A stretch of 64,000 bases of DNA from Whalleya microplaca (lineage: Eukaryota; Ascomycota; Sordariomycetes; Xylariales; Xylariaceae), in assembly GCA_022497155.1 (NCBI GenBank), contig MU385741.1, positions 434,001 through 498,000 on the forward strand. The letters run 5' to 3'. Shown here piece by piece: positions 45,392-57,200 of the stretch. Each line of letters begins with the position of its first letter. The stretch's first letter is position 1. The notes beneath the pieces were generated by a model. The model saw only the letters and a program-made list of their open reading frames with translations, made no database searches and was not told the origin of the DNA. Made by a program: the position numbers and the translations under genes.

Positions 45392-45511
45392 GTCAGGAGC
45401 TGGACTCGAACCTAGCACCTCCTGGCTGGAGGCCTCACTTCTCTACCTCGAATCGAAGCTTCGAAGCTGCTATCCAAGCCGTTGGAATTCTTACCGTTAA
45501 ACCATCCTGAC
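45392..45511 (-). tRNA. tRNA-like gene or tRNA-derived element (120 nt)
   Basis: On the minus strand the ends pair perfectly over 7 bp (GTCAGGA with TCCTGAC). A box-A-like TGGTTTAACGG follows the 5' strand at the normal tRNA distance, and a perfect box B, GGTTCGAGTCC, sits before the 3' strand. A TCTTTTTCTTTTTCC pol III terminator follows directly. The body is about 48 nt longer than a standard tRNA, so it needs an intron or long variable arm. The T-stem works only with one bulged A, and I could not identify an anticodon loop with U33. It may be an intron-containing tRNA gene, a decayed one, or the head of a tRNA-derived repeat. Confidence 0.5.
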
Positions 45512-46831
45512 ATTGTTGGTTAGGTATCGTATGTCATGATACCTATTATATAGGAAGGACCGTAATCATAGAGCCAGTCACTGGCGTGGTATGAGAGCTG
45601 AAAACCCCTAATATATGTAAGTCAATGAACACCATAACATAAGTCTGAGTCGAGAATTGGCTTTTAATTCTTCGTATTCTGAGAGAGGCATGCACGCAGA
45701 ATCAAATGCTTTCAAGAAGGTCTATTGAACTTCGCAGTTTACCATCGTAGTGATAAGTTGATACCTTGACTAGATATACTAGTTAATCTACATCGCCAAT
45801 TGATTGAATGCTAAGGGAGATACCATTAAGACATTGTCCGGACCCGGACTTTGAATGCACAGAACACATAGACGCGGGGCTGAAAGTTGAGTGCCCCTAT
45901 ACCTGCAGGCGAATTTTGTTAGTTAGTAGTTTCCGAAAGCGCCTGAAAGACTCTGTGACGCTATAATGCTCTGGCTTGGTAGTGAAACCAATACACTCAC
46001 GTAAGAGTCATTGCTGATAATAGTCACATGGTGAAAAAAATTTTACGTATTCTGTCTACTTGTGTGGGTGTAACGAAGCCGTTACCACAGGTCTTGATTT
46101 GAAATAACAGAAGGCGTAAAAGGTAAAATACTTAGATTGATCGCTGGCTAGCAAAGAGAGACTATCTAAGGGACGGCGAAATACAGCCTTTTTATATCTG
46201 AATAGATTCCTAGTAAATGGGACTTGGTCGCCAAGCCACTAAAAGCCTTGGCGACCGTAAATCACGTGGTAACTGGTTGCGGGGATATTCAGGAATGGGT
46301 GGTTGTAACAGTGGGCTGCTGCAGAGAACTGAGCAAGGATTGTATAATGAAACTTTGGACTTATTAGAATCTTTCTATCTCAGTATTGTGGAATATTGCT
46401 ATGATTACAATCAAAGTTGACTCTTCTTCTCTCCTTCAGGTCTCGTGCACTTGTTATTTACGAGTAAAGGATAATACACCAACTGATTAGAGGTGAATGA
46501 CATACGTGCATTTAAGTATTTAAGCTATAATAAATATGCCTGATAAGTAGCTAAGAAAAAGCATAAATCCTATTTGCGCCAAACTGGTATCTCGTCTCCT
46601 CGTGTTGGCCCTCTAACGTCTGCTATGCTATCTGCACTAACAGAGAAAGGGACCCATGTATCCATCATTAGGAGGGGGACCTTTCTTCATACCTCATCTA
46701 GGAATTCGCCAGGATTCTTCAGTTTACTGGGGACTGGTTGATAGTAGACCCCCCTGAATCGCATAGGCTGTGTCTTGAAAGTTTCAAGCCCGGGTCGAGT
46801 GATGGTAGTTTTAGGGATGACGGGCTCAGAG

Positions 46832-47164
46832 TTAGGCTCGTAGACGGGGCTCGGATACCTCATCGTTTCCCCTTGCGGCAGCTAATTGGCGCTGGGCTTC
46901 TTCGCGAAAGCGAGAAACCAGCTCCATGACCTCAGGACGCGTTACATTCGGGCCGGCAACATCCTTCATCCAACTAAGGCCTAGACATGTGCCTATCATT
47001 GATGTAGAAGCAATGAGCTCTGGACCGACTGAAGACCCCTGGGTACACTTTCCAGTGTTCGCTGTAACGTCTGTTGGCTGGTGACCTGACCCTTGACAGC
47101 CTGTGGTGGCTGGCTTATCACTGTTGGAAGCTTGCATATCGCTGCTAGAGGGGTTACAAGACAT
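46832..47164 (-). CDS. Hypothetical 110-residue protein
   Basis: A single open frame starting MSCNPSSSDMQ (the frame is open a further 34 codons upstream, but that part looks like leader). The first half is Ser/Thr/Gly-rich and polar; the second reads LSWMKDVAGPNVTRPEVMELVSRFREEAQRQ, which should form an amphipathic helix. Codon composition is more even than in the AT-rich flanks. No family is recognised. The gene is isolated, and I see no intron. It could be a lineage-specific protein or a chance ORF. Confidence 0.4.
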   Translation of the reverse strand: MSCNPSSSDMQASNSDKPATTGCQGSGHQPTDVTANTGKCTQGSSVGPELIASTSMIGTCLGLSWMKDVAGPNVTRPEVMELVSRFREEAQRQLAAARGNDEVSEPRLRA

Positions 47165-48749
47165 TGTAGATGAATAATATGTATCTATTTTCGTTGTTTG
47201 TGTTGATATGCTAGTGAAAATGTAGAGTTGGGTAGTTCGGAATCTGAAGACTTGTATGTTAATCAATATAAGTAGTGGTTCAGCTGCCTCGAAAAAGAAA
47301 AACTACACTGCAAGACACAAAAAGATATAAGAACAACCGAATTGTTTAGACGCCAGTGTTCTGGTAGAGTATTAGTCTATTAGAGGTCGTGTTGGCGAAT
47401 AAACCCATTGTTTTAGCCAAAGGGTGACATTGATGATGTACACTCTTTGATCTTAATTGATTAATTTCTTTATCCTAGAGTTTTACGTTATAATGCCTTC
47501 ATACACAGGGAAAATGAATCGCTTGGAGTATCTAGAAATAGGCCGGCACTCTCGCATTCCTTCCCTTCACACTAGTCAGTTTTAATGTTGAAGGGGTGCC
47601 GACGGTGGAAAGGGCGAGAATGGTAAAAATGTTAGCGCCAGCGGCCTTCAATTCGCAAATATTCGAAAACCACGGTGCCTGTTAATAATTTGCGAGTCAC
47701 TAAGTTAAAATGTTAGATATCCTCGACAGATTGTCCCCCCATCGTCTATATTATCTTCCATACTTGTCATACAATTGAACTATTTAGATTATTAGTAGGG
47801 AGAGCCCTGCACTGTTCGAGACTTGTGGTCCCTTGTAACCAGTCACATAGATAATACTGCTCATCACGGGGGATTGAAGCAGAGATGTGAAAGGATTTAT
47901 GGCTTTCAATTCTTAATGATTCGGCCCGAAGGGCCATTTGTTGAAATGTTGAGTTGGTGAAATTCTGCTAACATCTTTCTCTTTCTATCTATCTAAACAC
48001 CATTGTGAAATACAGATTTCAAGGATTGGGTTTGCATGGATACGCAATTACGTGAAATGCTAAAAGTATTTACATGATATGCTTTCATCTTAGAACTCCA
48101 GGATATATCTCTCGTATACTTTTGGATTCTGTCCATTCTATTGCACATCAACCATTTGGGTAGATAGGCTTACCTAAGCCTACCAATAGACACTGGGTAC
48201 GACTACGCCTCATTTTGAGATGACGGTGCTGATTTATTGATTATGACTGGGGCAAGCCTAAGGACGATTAGTGAACTGGGAAATAATACTGTCTAATCCA
48301 GTGGTAACACCTTTGTTGGTGGCCTAGGAATAATGCTTGTTTAAAGTCAAGGGCGGGAGCCAGTACAAGTAGGAGTGAAGAGATACATCGATACACTAGA
48401 CCCACTTTCAGGTACCTCACTAGCCACGCCTAGCCGCGCCTAGCCACAACGTTCGATCAGTACCACCAGATTAGTACTAGTCTGGATAGAAAAGGGTAAG
48501 AATAATCGTTTCAAAGAACAAGGGACAAATCGCGGCGTACCAAGCACATCTGTTCATTTTGTTTAGCCTGTAGCGAGTTGAAAGGGCATGAAAGCTTCGA
48601 CAGCTGGCTGTTGAGATTTTTTAAGATTCCTTCATTCTCTAGCGGTCTGTGCTTCGCTCTTCAGTCTGCATGCATTAAGTAATTGTTGACTTGGGACGTT
48701 CCGAACATCTTGAGCCATTGCTTTTATTCGTCATTCGTTTTCATCCAAC
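47165..48749. other. Intergenic, promoter side of the membrane synthase-like gene
   Basis: About 1.6 kb of AT-rich DNA. CTAGCCACGCCTAGCCGCGCCTAGCCAC, a 9-bp direct repeat at about 48419-48448, is the only patterned segment. The last 70 bp before 48750 contain a typical leader. No gene seen. Confidence 0.5.
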
Positions 48750-50623
48750 ATGCCTCCGCGGAAACAACCGCCCAAGAAGAAGACGGCCCAGGCTGGCCAG
48801 AAGCCTGCGGAAACAAAGGAGGACTTCGAGAACGAGCTGAAACTGCTCGCGGGCCAAGCTCAGAATGAGACCTGGGCCAGCTGGGCTAAGGAGCAGGCTG
48901 CCGTCTACGGCAAGGCGGCCGCATTGATTACGCTCATGGCCGTCTACGCCAACGTCTCCGTGTTGACGCTGTCGCCGGTGTACGGACAGATTGCTGCGAC
49001 TAGGCTGCACGAAAGGGTTGCTTGGTCGGCCTTGTTTGTCGGTTGGGGAGCTAACCTGGCCTTGAGGCGGTTCTTGCCAGTCAAGACAACTGTGTTGCTG
49101 GCTTTGGTTGCCGCGTACATCCCGATGATCCAGTCCTTTCTCTTCCCCTTGAGCGGGACTTTCGGTGCTTGGAAGGGACCTACTATCACCGAGTCTCTGA
49201 CGTTATTTCCATTGCTGATGTTGAGTACGGCGTGTGTCGCGGATGTCCTCGAGGGTGCCGATCTTAGCCGTCTGCCGAAGTCCATTGCAGGCTCGGCACC
49301 GGGTCTAGGCTCGTATGCGCTTTACAAGTTCGTCGAACTAGAATCTATGCGGCAGATAGGTGAACAAATTGGGAAGTCGATACTGCAGACTCGCGTGGGC
49401 TTGCAACTAGCGCTGGCTGCAACTTACAGCATCATGGGCCGATCCAAGCTCATAGCTTGGGCCATCCCGGCGCTTCTGCATGCTGCGTTCTACAATACCC
49501 ATCTTATAACTCCATATTCGACTAGCTCGCTAAACTCCAGTCTCATTCCCAGTGGATGGTCCATGGTCGATAGATGGGAGTCTACGACTGGATACATATC
49601 TGTGTTAGATAGTCATAAGGATGGGATTCGAGTTCTAAGATGCGATCACAGCTTACTAGGTGGCGAATGGACCAAGTTCCCCAGAAAAATAGTGGCGGAG
49701 CCTATCTATAGTGTCTTCACCCAGCTCGAAGCCGTACGTCTCGTGCAGATACCTGGAAAGGCGGCGGATAATGAGGCTAAAGCTCTCAACATGTGAGTAT
49801 ACCTCCCATTTATGTATCAAGGTAATCACTAATATCGGTCTAGTGGTCTCGGCATCGGGACATCGCCCTCGGCGTTAATAGCCCATGGCATCGATACCAC
49901 AATTGTCGAGATAGACCCTGTGGTATACGAGTATGCGAAGAAGTATTTCGGCTTACCGTCCAACCACACCGCCGTGATCCAGGACGTGATATCTTGGGCA
50001 CAGTCGAACCAAGACGACCTACATGAACACTACGACTACATCATCCACGACGTGTTCACCGGTGGTGCAGAGCCGATAGCCCTGTTCACCGACGAGTTCC
50101 TAGCAACGCTAGAGCACATGCTGAAACCCAACGGCGTAATCGCCATCGTAAGTCCACATCTTCCCGCCCTTACCTAGCTTAACCCGCAAGTCAAACTAAC
50201 ACACCGCACCAGAACTACGCGGGCGACTTCACGCTGCCTCCTCTCAGCATCGTCGTCAACACGATCAAGGGCGTCTTCCCCACGTGCCGGATCTTCCGGG
50301 AGAGTGAGGCGCCCTCGGAGGAGACGCTGGAGGAGAACGACCGCGACTTCGACAACGTGATCATCTTCTGCACGAAGCAGGACGGCGGGGAGGTCACCTT
50401 CCGGGACCCCGTCGAGGCCGACTACCTGCAGAGCCTGGCCCGCAGGGCGTACCTGCTGCCCAAGCACGAGGTGGCCGCGTCGGCGTTCTCGAGCGTCGAG
50501 GACGTCGGCATCCTGAGGGTCAACGAGACGGAGAAGCTCGCGCAGTGGCATGATCGCAGCGCGCTTGGGCACTGGGCTGTCATGCGCACCGTTTTGCCGG
50601 CGGAGGTCTGGGAGAATTGGTGA
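48750..50623 (+). CDS. Membrane-anchored spermidine/spermine-synthase-like methyltransferase-fold protein
   Basis: Three exons close in phase: 48750..49792, 49844..50147, 50213..50623, giving 585 residues. After a lysine-rich start (PPRKQPPKKKTA) come several hydrophobic helices over about 50-270 (for example GKAAALITLMAVYANVSVLTL, TVLLALVAAYIPMIQSFLFPL, LTLFPLLMLSTACVADVL). The C-terminal half has a spermidine-synthase (PABS-like) Rossmann fold: GLGIGTSPSAL, VEIDPVVYEYAKKYFGL, YDYIIHDVFTGGAEP and NGVIAINYAGDF. The glycine-rich loop and the acidic residue binding the nucleoside are present. True aminopropyltransferases are soluble and about 290-350 residues, so a role in polyamine synthesis is not assured; a membrane-bound methyltransferase-like function is equally possible. 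Similar fused proteins occur widely in filamentous fungi. Confidence 0.85.
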
Positions 50624-51052
50624 GGTGGGGTTGGGATCTATGCGACTGGATGTTTTGCAGATGCAGGAGGCATTGTATGTGTAGTTTAGCATTATAGAGC
50701 ATAGGCGTAAATGTTGGAATACCATGTTTTTAAAATAATCAGCTCACGTCATGTTGTTTTCTTTAAAGTGTGATACTTAGGTCTGCACTTCAAGGTAGAC
50801 TTCAACATAGCATATTGACCTGGGCAGAGTGGTTACCCGCATTACTTCCTCATGGTACTAACGATGACTCCATGATCTATTTGGGTGTTGAAAACCTAGT
50901 TTGACCATCGGACAGGCTCTTGATCAAGGATGACATGTCTTCAAAAATTTCAGGACCGACTTAGGCTGTGTTTGCCTTGACAATGGCGGTATTCACCATC
51001 CGTCAGCAAGAATACATACTGCCATAGCAGCACTGAAAATTCAACAAGCCCT
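50624..51052. other. Intergenic, 3' side of synthase-like gene
   Basis: About 430 bp containing the 3' end of the upstream gene. No ORF. It leads into the tRNA-Lys gene. Confidence 0.5.
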
Positions 51053-51125
51053 GCCGGGCTAGCTCAATCGGTAGAGCGTGAGACTCTTAATCTCAAGGTT
51101 GCGGGTTCGACCCCCGCGTTCGGCT
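51053..51125 (+). tRNA. tRNA-Lys (anticodon CTT)
   Basis: A complete 73-nt cloverleaf without intron. Acceptor GCCGGGC pairs with GTTCGGC (with G-U pairs), D-arm GCTC/GAGC, anticodon stem TGAGA/TCTCA around loop CTCTTAA (anticodon CTT, U33 and A37/A38 correct), five-base variable loop AGGTT, and T-arm GCGGG/CCCGC around TTCGACC. Box A and box B (GGTTCGACC) are intact. A T7 stretch about 40 bp downstream could end transcription. No CCA is encoded, as expected in eukaryotes. Confidence 0.97.
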
Positions 51126-51412
51126 CAATTCCTGACGCCCCCAAGAATATTGGGAATATGCAACCAATTTTTTTGGCGGATTTTTCACCATGACCCAGTA
51201 TTTTAGGGCAGTGGGGGACGAACGACTTCGCAGCTTACACACACGGCGGACGAATGATAAGGCGACATTTAGTAATAATAGTTCATTATATCCAGCTATA
51301 TATTTTGTACTGTACAACAAATCGACTTTATACCTTGAAAGAGACTAGGAATAGGTATTTCGATAACAGTCTCTTAAGCATCTTATACTGTTCTTATCAT
51401 ACCAAATCAGAG

Positions 51413-52334
51413 TCAGTCATCATGCTTCATCTTCACTGGTTTCGTTGTCTTTGTAGACGCCTCTATAGCAGTCTCCTTTGAATCGCGATTGAAGTCCGTC
51501 CTAAACTCCTCCAAATAACCAGGCACCTTCTCCAGCCTATTATACGATCCCGGAATCGGCTGTTCCATAGTATAGTGCACGGGGACGACACCCGTCCACA
51601 CGCGGTCCAGCAGCGCGCCGTCCTCCAGGTCCGCCCTGTCGTCCGTCGGCATGCCGGTGCCCAGCTTGGCGCTGCCGGCGGCGATGCGGACGCGCAGGAT
51701 GCTCGTGCTCTGCATCTCGGCGCCGCTGGGCGGGACGCGCGTGTGGCGGTAGCGGCCGCGCACCACCGAGTCCGTGATCAGCTCCATCGCGTACAGCTTC
51801 TCGGCCGCGTCGGTCACCACGCTCGCGTGCCCGAACAGCACCGCCGACCGGTAGTTGTAGCTGTGCGAGTTCGGCGTCAGCGAGAGCACCAGGCCGTCTA
51901 GGTGCGTGGCGCAGATGCAGAGCGGGAGCCCCTCCGGTGCCGGTGGTGCAGACGCAGATGTGGAAGAGGAAAAGGAGGGATCCCCGGTACCGTTGACGGC
52001 GGTGGTCTTGCGCGATAGGTTCATGAGCCGCGACGACACGTAGCCGTGCAGGTAGAGCTCGAGTACGTCCCCGGTGTCTGCGCTGGGACGCTCAAATGAG
52101 CCCATTTGCCCTATCATGGGCAGGATCGTGGGAAAGGGGGAATCAGGGGGTGTGAAGGAGACATGGAGGATCGGGCAGGTGTTGACGATCTCGTGGATGG
52201 TCTCCAGTGCGTAGGATGCTTGTGCGATATCAGTTGGTTATCATCTGGACTAGGCACGAATGATTACCTCGGTGGTCGTACCGGTTGACCTTGCTGTAAG
52301 GCTGTGTGGGGTATTCTAGCTTCGTAGATGGCAT
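51413..52334 (-). CDS. FMN-binding split-barrel protein (pyridoxamine 5'-phosphate oxidase-like)
   Basis: Two exons, 52268..52334 and 51413..52218, join in phase to 290 residues across a 49-nt intron. The protein starts MPSTKLEYPTQPYSKVNRY, then YALETIHEIVNTCPILHVSF, the entry to the FMN split barrel, followed by LPMIGQMGSFE, YLHGYVSSRLM, ICATHLDGLVLSLTPNSHSYNYRSAVLFG and AMELITDSVVRGRY. These are the hallmarks of the fungal flavin-nucleotide-binding family related to pyridoxamine phosphate oxidase. It should bind FMN or another flavin and may act in redox chemistry or haem/cofactor handling; the substrate is unknown. A Ser/Thr/Pro-rich insert (about 120-140) separates two barrel strands. The splice is essential because the first exon carries the conserved N-terminus. 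Confidence 0.88.
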
Positions 52335-53088
52335 ATTGAAACTTGCTTGGGTTTGACTTAGATATACTATAGTTTAAAGACCTGGGCGACGTGAACAAAT
52401 CTTGTCTTGGACACATCCAAAGACTTCGTAAGTTCAAGTGTAGGCAGCGCGGTTCTTTTTAAACCACCATGCTAATAGTGTCAGGGCAAATCCTCTTGCA
52501 CCAATTGTAGAACAGCTAGCTCTAGTGTTATAATCGCATTCTGTTGCAAGGAAGACATCTAAGTGCGCCTGGTTATGTACGCCATAGATGTCCCTTGAGG
52601 AGCAAGCCCAGATATCAAGCTTCAAATTGGAAATATACGATTGGTCGTCCAAGCTTCCAAGCACATGCACGGCAGCTTACACGGTGGAGAAGATTTGGAA
52701 CCAGCACTTGCTATTCCTGTTCTTGGAAAGTCCTTCCGATCTAGAAAGTCTATCGGAAATCGATTGGCCAGCTAATGATGAACCCAAGAGATGTAGTCAT
52801 CGATTCCGAAGACCCTCGATATGGAGGGTGTGTGGAGTATGTACGGTTTGCCGGCGTAGCGGCGGTAAACCTATTAGCGAGCATAGGAACTCAGCCACCT
52901 GTGGCTTCGCATCGCCGTCTTAACCCGCCTGCCCGCCAAACCCCGGCACCAGCCACACAACCCCAAGCTCCACCAAAAAACATCTCGAACCACCACACCA
53001 CCACCATCACCTCTCCAAACCTCCAACTCCGAACCCAGCACCCCCCGGCATTGACCTACCTACCGCCCAGCCAGCACCATGGCGAAGA
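52335..53088. other. Intergenic; possible short ORF 52588-52923
   Basis: About 750 bp shared by divergent genes. An open frame of 111 codons from 52588 (MSLEEQAQISSFKLEIYDWS) has reasonable composition in its first 65 codons but no family, and its end runs into the C/A-rich leader of the ribosomal protein gene, so I do not call it a gene. The 52920-53088 stretch (CCACACCACCACCATCACC) is the likely leader of bL33m. Confidence 0.5.
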
Positions 53089-53640
53089 AAGGTACGTCCT
53101 CCCCGTCCTCTCACCCGCAGCTCCCGCCTACCACTGCTCTCGAGCGAGACGGGGACGGAGACTGACCGCGCCAACAGTAAAGTCCCGCCTGATCCCGGTG
53201 CGCCTGATCTCCATGGCCATGACGGGCTTCTTCTACACGTTTTCGCGCCCGCGGACGTCGCGGCCCATGAGCATGCTGAAATACGACCCAGTCGGTACGT
53301 CTACGTTCACCTCTCGCCCACCCACCTAGGCTGTCTTGCCTTACCTCGTTCCCCCATCCCCAATGTCCCTCGTTCGTCGCGGCGCAGAAAGAGGAGGGGG
53401 AGCTTGCCTAGTTTTCTACACTACACTACACACATATTATCGACCAATTGACCGGGAGACGTCCTGTACGAGGTCAAGAGGTGCAGTCAGTTTACAGATA
53501 GGGCATATGATAGGGACGAGGGGGCCATCTAGGCGACGCAGAAGAGTGGTAGCTGGACGAGATCCAATTGACTGACCTGATGTGTCTCCATAGTGCGGAA
53601 AAAGGTCCTCTTTCTCGAGCAGAAGCGGAAAGGAAAATAA
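53089..53640 (+). CDS. MRPL39: Mitochondrial large ribosomal subunit protein bL33m
   Basis: Three exons close in phase: 53089..53101, 53178..53294, 53594..53640, giving 58 residues, the usual length of mitochondrial L33. The protein starts [20 protein letters not shown], continues [24 protein letters not shown] and ends [14 protein letters not shown], the near-invariant bL33 pattern. It is a structural component of the mitoribosome large subunit near the E site. The first exon is only 13 nt and the last 47 nt, so only the spliced form shows the gene. The long third-exon-proximal intron (299 nt) is unusual in this window. The ATG sits in a strong CACCATGG context. Confidence 0.97.
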
Positions 53641-54219
53641 ACCAAATGCGCATGGCTCGTCCCGTGTACGATAACTACCCCCCGACGTTCGATCGACGAC
53701 AGACCCTCGAATCTTCCGCGTGGCCCCTCTACTCTTTATATAGATGAAGAGGAGAATACCATATGGGCCTTTGTTGGGGATGTACGGACTCGGACTCGGA
53801 CTCGGACTCGGATGCCGCCACAAAATAAAAATAAGACGGTTGAGTCGCGGATATCAAACCGTGTGCACATATTTGTACTATACGTGGTTGAGAGCTAGGA
53901 TGGCTACAGCCAACATAAGTCTTTTGGTGCATTGGGTGGCGTAATATATAAGAAGCAAATGGTCAATTGCTACATACGTAACCTCACTCTATTCCTACAA
54001 AGACATTCTTAACTCTCGTTTCAAATTGTTCACCCCTCCTCCATCCACACCGATTTTCAAGCGATCCTCAAGCAAAGTTCAACATAAATATCTCGAGTTT
54101 AGTCCTTCCCCATTACCTCAAGCTCCGCGGCGTCTCTACCATTCTCCAGGTGTAGCCGCTCGCCGAGTAAGCTAAAGCACAAGCAAATTCGGCTTATTTC
54201 ATATCGTGTGAGATGGTCA
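53641..54219. other. Intergenic, convergent gene ends
   Basis: About 580 bp between the stop codons of bL33m and the coiled-coil protein. It contains a hexanucleotide microsatellite and otherwise nothing. Confidence 0.55.
53785..53811. repeat. Microsatellite (CGGACT)n
   Basis: Four to five copies of CGGACT downstream of the bL33m stop codon. Confidence 0.92.
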
Positions 54220-57200
54220 TCACAATCTTATGCTGGGTTTGTCCGGGTCATCCTGGCTCTCCTCCTTGATTTCTGGAAATGAGAATGAATGCTGACTTAG
54301 AGTATGGGAAGATGCAACAGATGACTGACTGCCGGATCGATACGAAGTCTGCGATGCATCGGAGCCCTTCGGCCCGTAAGTGATTAGGCCTGATGACTTT
54401 CTAGGTAGGGGACCTCCCTGTAATGACGAAGTCTGGCTTTCTGGTGGAATCTCGTCACAAAGGACATCCTCGTTTTTTACAAGAGGAGCTTCAAAGTACT
54501 CAGACATAGAACGGGTCGGTTTTGAACTCTGCCCTGAACGTTTCCCTTGGCCTCGTCCCTGGCCGACTGACGACACTCGTTGACGCTTTGTAAGGCGCTC
54601 GTTGTCGACCTCTGTGACTTCTCCGGTGCCGTGTTTGTGAGCGCTGAAGCTTTCTTGACTCACACTTGCTTTGTAACTCATTGCTGAAATAGATCCCACA
54701 ACCGGTCGGTTATAGGCACTGTGGACGGTAAGGGGTTTCGCAGAACCTCGGCTCGCCGTTCGTCGCTTATGTGGCTGCGGTGGGTTTGCTGTAGCTGGGG
54801 CCTCGTTGGATTCGCACTCTTGTGCTTCGGATTCTCTTGAAGCACTACGAGTGATCATTTTCATGATTCCTCGTGGGGGAACTGACTGGCGCCTAGTAGA
54901 TCTCTCTTGCTCGACCGATACTGGTAGTATGCCTTCATCTTCAGTAAATGGAGATTGTACGACCACCTTTCGCTTGCGATCCTGTAGCCCGTCATGGTCC
55001 ACTTTACGAATTGATACTGGCAGACCATCAAGGGTGTTTGAAGCATTCGCGGGCATGTTAAACGTCTTACTATCTTTAAATCCAATAATGGATTGGCCTT
55101 CTCGGTTGTGACCAGCGTTAGCCGTAGCTTCTAAACTGGTGAGCTGTGAGTGGTGATGCTCGTAAGTATTTCCCAGTTTCTTTTGAATCTCAAGCATTTC
55201 CGTGAATTGGTTGTTCATTTGGATCGCGTTTGGTTGATCCCTCGCCAATTCCATAAGAACTTGTTGCATTTGGTGAATCTCAGCACGATTGTGTGACCAT
55301 TCTTCAAGTCTTCCGACCAGGGCTTCACGTGCTTCTTCAGACGCTTTCAAATCTGCTCTAAGCTTGGCTACTGAGCTCATGGTAGTTGAGAGTTCCTCTC
55401 GAATCTGACGTTGGTTGTGGTCGATATTCAGTCTACCCACCTCTTCCGCTTCACAGCGCAGTTTAGCCACTTCCTGCTCAAGCTGAGCTCGGGCTTTCTC
55501 CGTTTCTTGAAGATGCTGCTCTGTGCCCTGGTATTGCTCCTTTAGCCTGGCTGCCTTCTCATTGACGGCTTGGAATATTGCCTGCTCATGTTGCTGAAGG
55601 TTTTCTTCGAGGGTCTGCTTATGCGTTTGGCGGTCGTTTCGAGCCTGCTCCTCTATTTCCTGAAGTTGACGTGTCTGGTTTCTTAAATCTTCCCGGGCCG
55701 CCTTCAGGCTTTCATCTGATCGAAGTATTGCCTGGCTCTTCTCATTTAGCCCCTGGTTGAGTTGCGCAATCTGCGTAGTAAGATCGTTGATCTTTCCGGT
55801 CGCAGTCTCGTTGGCCTCTGCTGCAGTTTGAAAGGTAGCCAACTGGCTTTGCAGTTGCTGGCGCTCCTCAGTTTGCTCATCTATACACATCTGCGCTTGG
55901 TGAAGGCTGTTTTGGTATTGTTGTATCTGGTCCATGTACGACTGGGCGACCATATCAGCCTCGTGGGATCTCTTTTGCCATTGTGTAGCCTCCTCATAGG
56001 TGCTCATCTTCTCGCTGATACGCTCACATAGTAAGCGAATCGATTCGATGTTCCCATTCAACTTGTCGTTGGCCTCAGATGTAGGCTCTGGGGTCAACGT
56101 TACGCCTTGTACCTCAGCAACGATACTAGTAACCACTTAGCATTAATCAGTTGAATGAACTATATAAATACTTACGTTGCGACTGCATCATTCTGGGCAT
56201 CTTTCAACTCCTGTACCAAAATCGCAGAGTCTGGTAGTTTCGACTTCATTTCTTCCGATGCCTGTTGGATGGCATCGATTCTACTGAATTGGTTAGTCTT
56301 GCTCAGGTTCAAGAGTAAGGCTACCTACTTCTGATCTTGTTCGCGAATATAACGATCCGTTTTTTGGGCCAGCATAAACCCCTGTTCGATCGTTTTCAGA
56401 ACATTCTGAGCCTGTGTCCCCAAAAACTGAATCGACTTTTCATTCAATCTCTGCGACTCTGCGAGCTGCTCTTGGAGGCCCATTCTGAGTTCATTCTCAC
56501 GTTCGAGTTGCTGGTCTCGCTCTTGCAGTTGAGCTGTGAGACATTCGATAGTCTTAGTCGCTAAAGTGACCTTAGCGCTGAAGAATTGTCATGATGGGTG
56601 GTTTCACTTACACTCCCCAATTTGCGAACGAGCATCATTAAGAACGGCCGTGGCCTTTTGCTGAATTTCAGTTCTTATTGATTCCGTAGCCTGGGAAACT
56701 TTCTCTGTAGAGTCTTTCTGTGCCTGGAACTCTTCTCTAACTTCTCCAATGGTCTTCTGACATTTCTCTCTACAACTTACAAAAATCCGCTGCTGCTCAT
56801 TAGTGGCATCGTTGAGGCGGCTCCGGAGCGCCCGCAATTTCTCTTCTAGATGCTTGCGTTTAGTCGCCAACTCGCTTTGGAATTGCTGATTCTGACCAGT
56901 AAGCTGCTCCTTCTCTTCGGCTAGAGTGGCTATCGTTTGCTCGCGAGTCTCAAGTTCTCCTAAGTATTGCTGAATCATTGACTCTTGCTCAACAACCCGC
57001 TCTTTTAGCATTTGGATCTCTTTCTGAGATTCCTCCTTGAGCGCACTTTCATAGGTGAAATAATTGTTCAGAGAACTGACAAATCCCATAAAATGCTCTT
57101 TACTCTGGTTGGGTGTGTGCTTGGTCGATTGCCGCCGAGCTTTGCGTGGACCGCGGGGCTTCGAGATATTGGAAGCTTGTGAATTCGCTCGCGGTAGTGT

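Larger units (their letters stand above)
44199..46831. other. AT-rich intergenic holding a tRNA-like element
   Basis: About 2.6 kb. Besides the tRNA-like element at 45392-45511 and its nearby palindromes there is nothing I can support; ORFs such as 44746-44979 and 46217-46420 lack motifs. Confidence 0.5.

Noticed and set aside
52588..52923. 111-codon ORF upstream of bL33m
   Set aside because: Second half overlaps the C/A-rich leader and shows low-complexity translation; no family.
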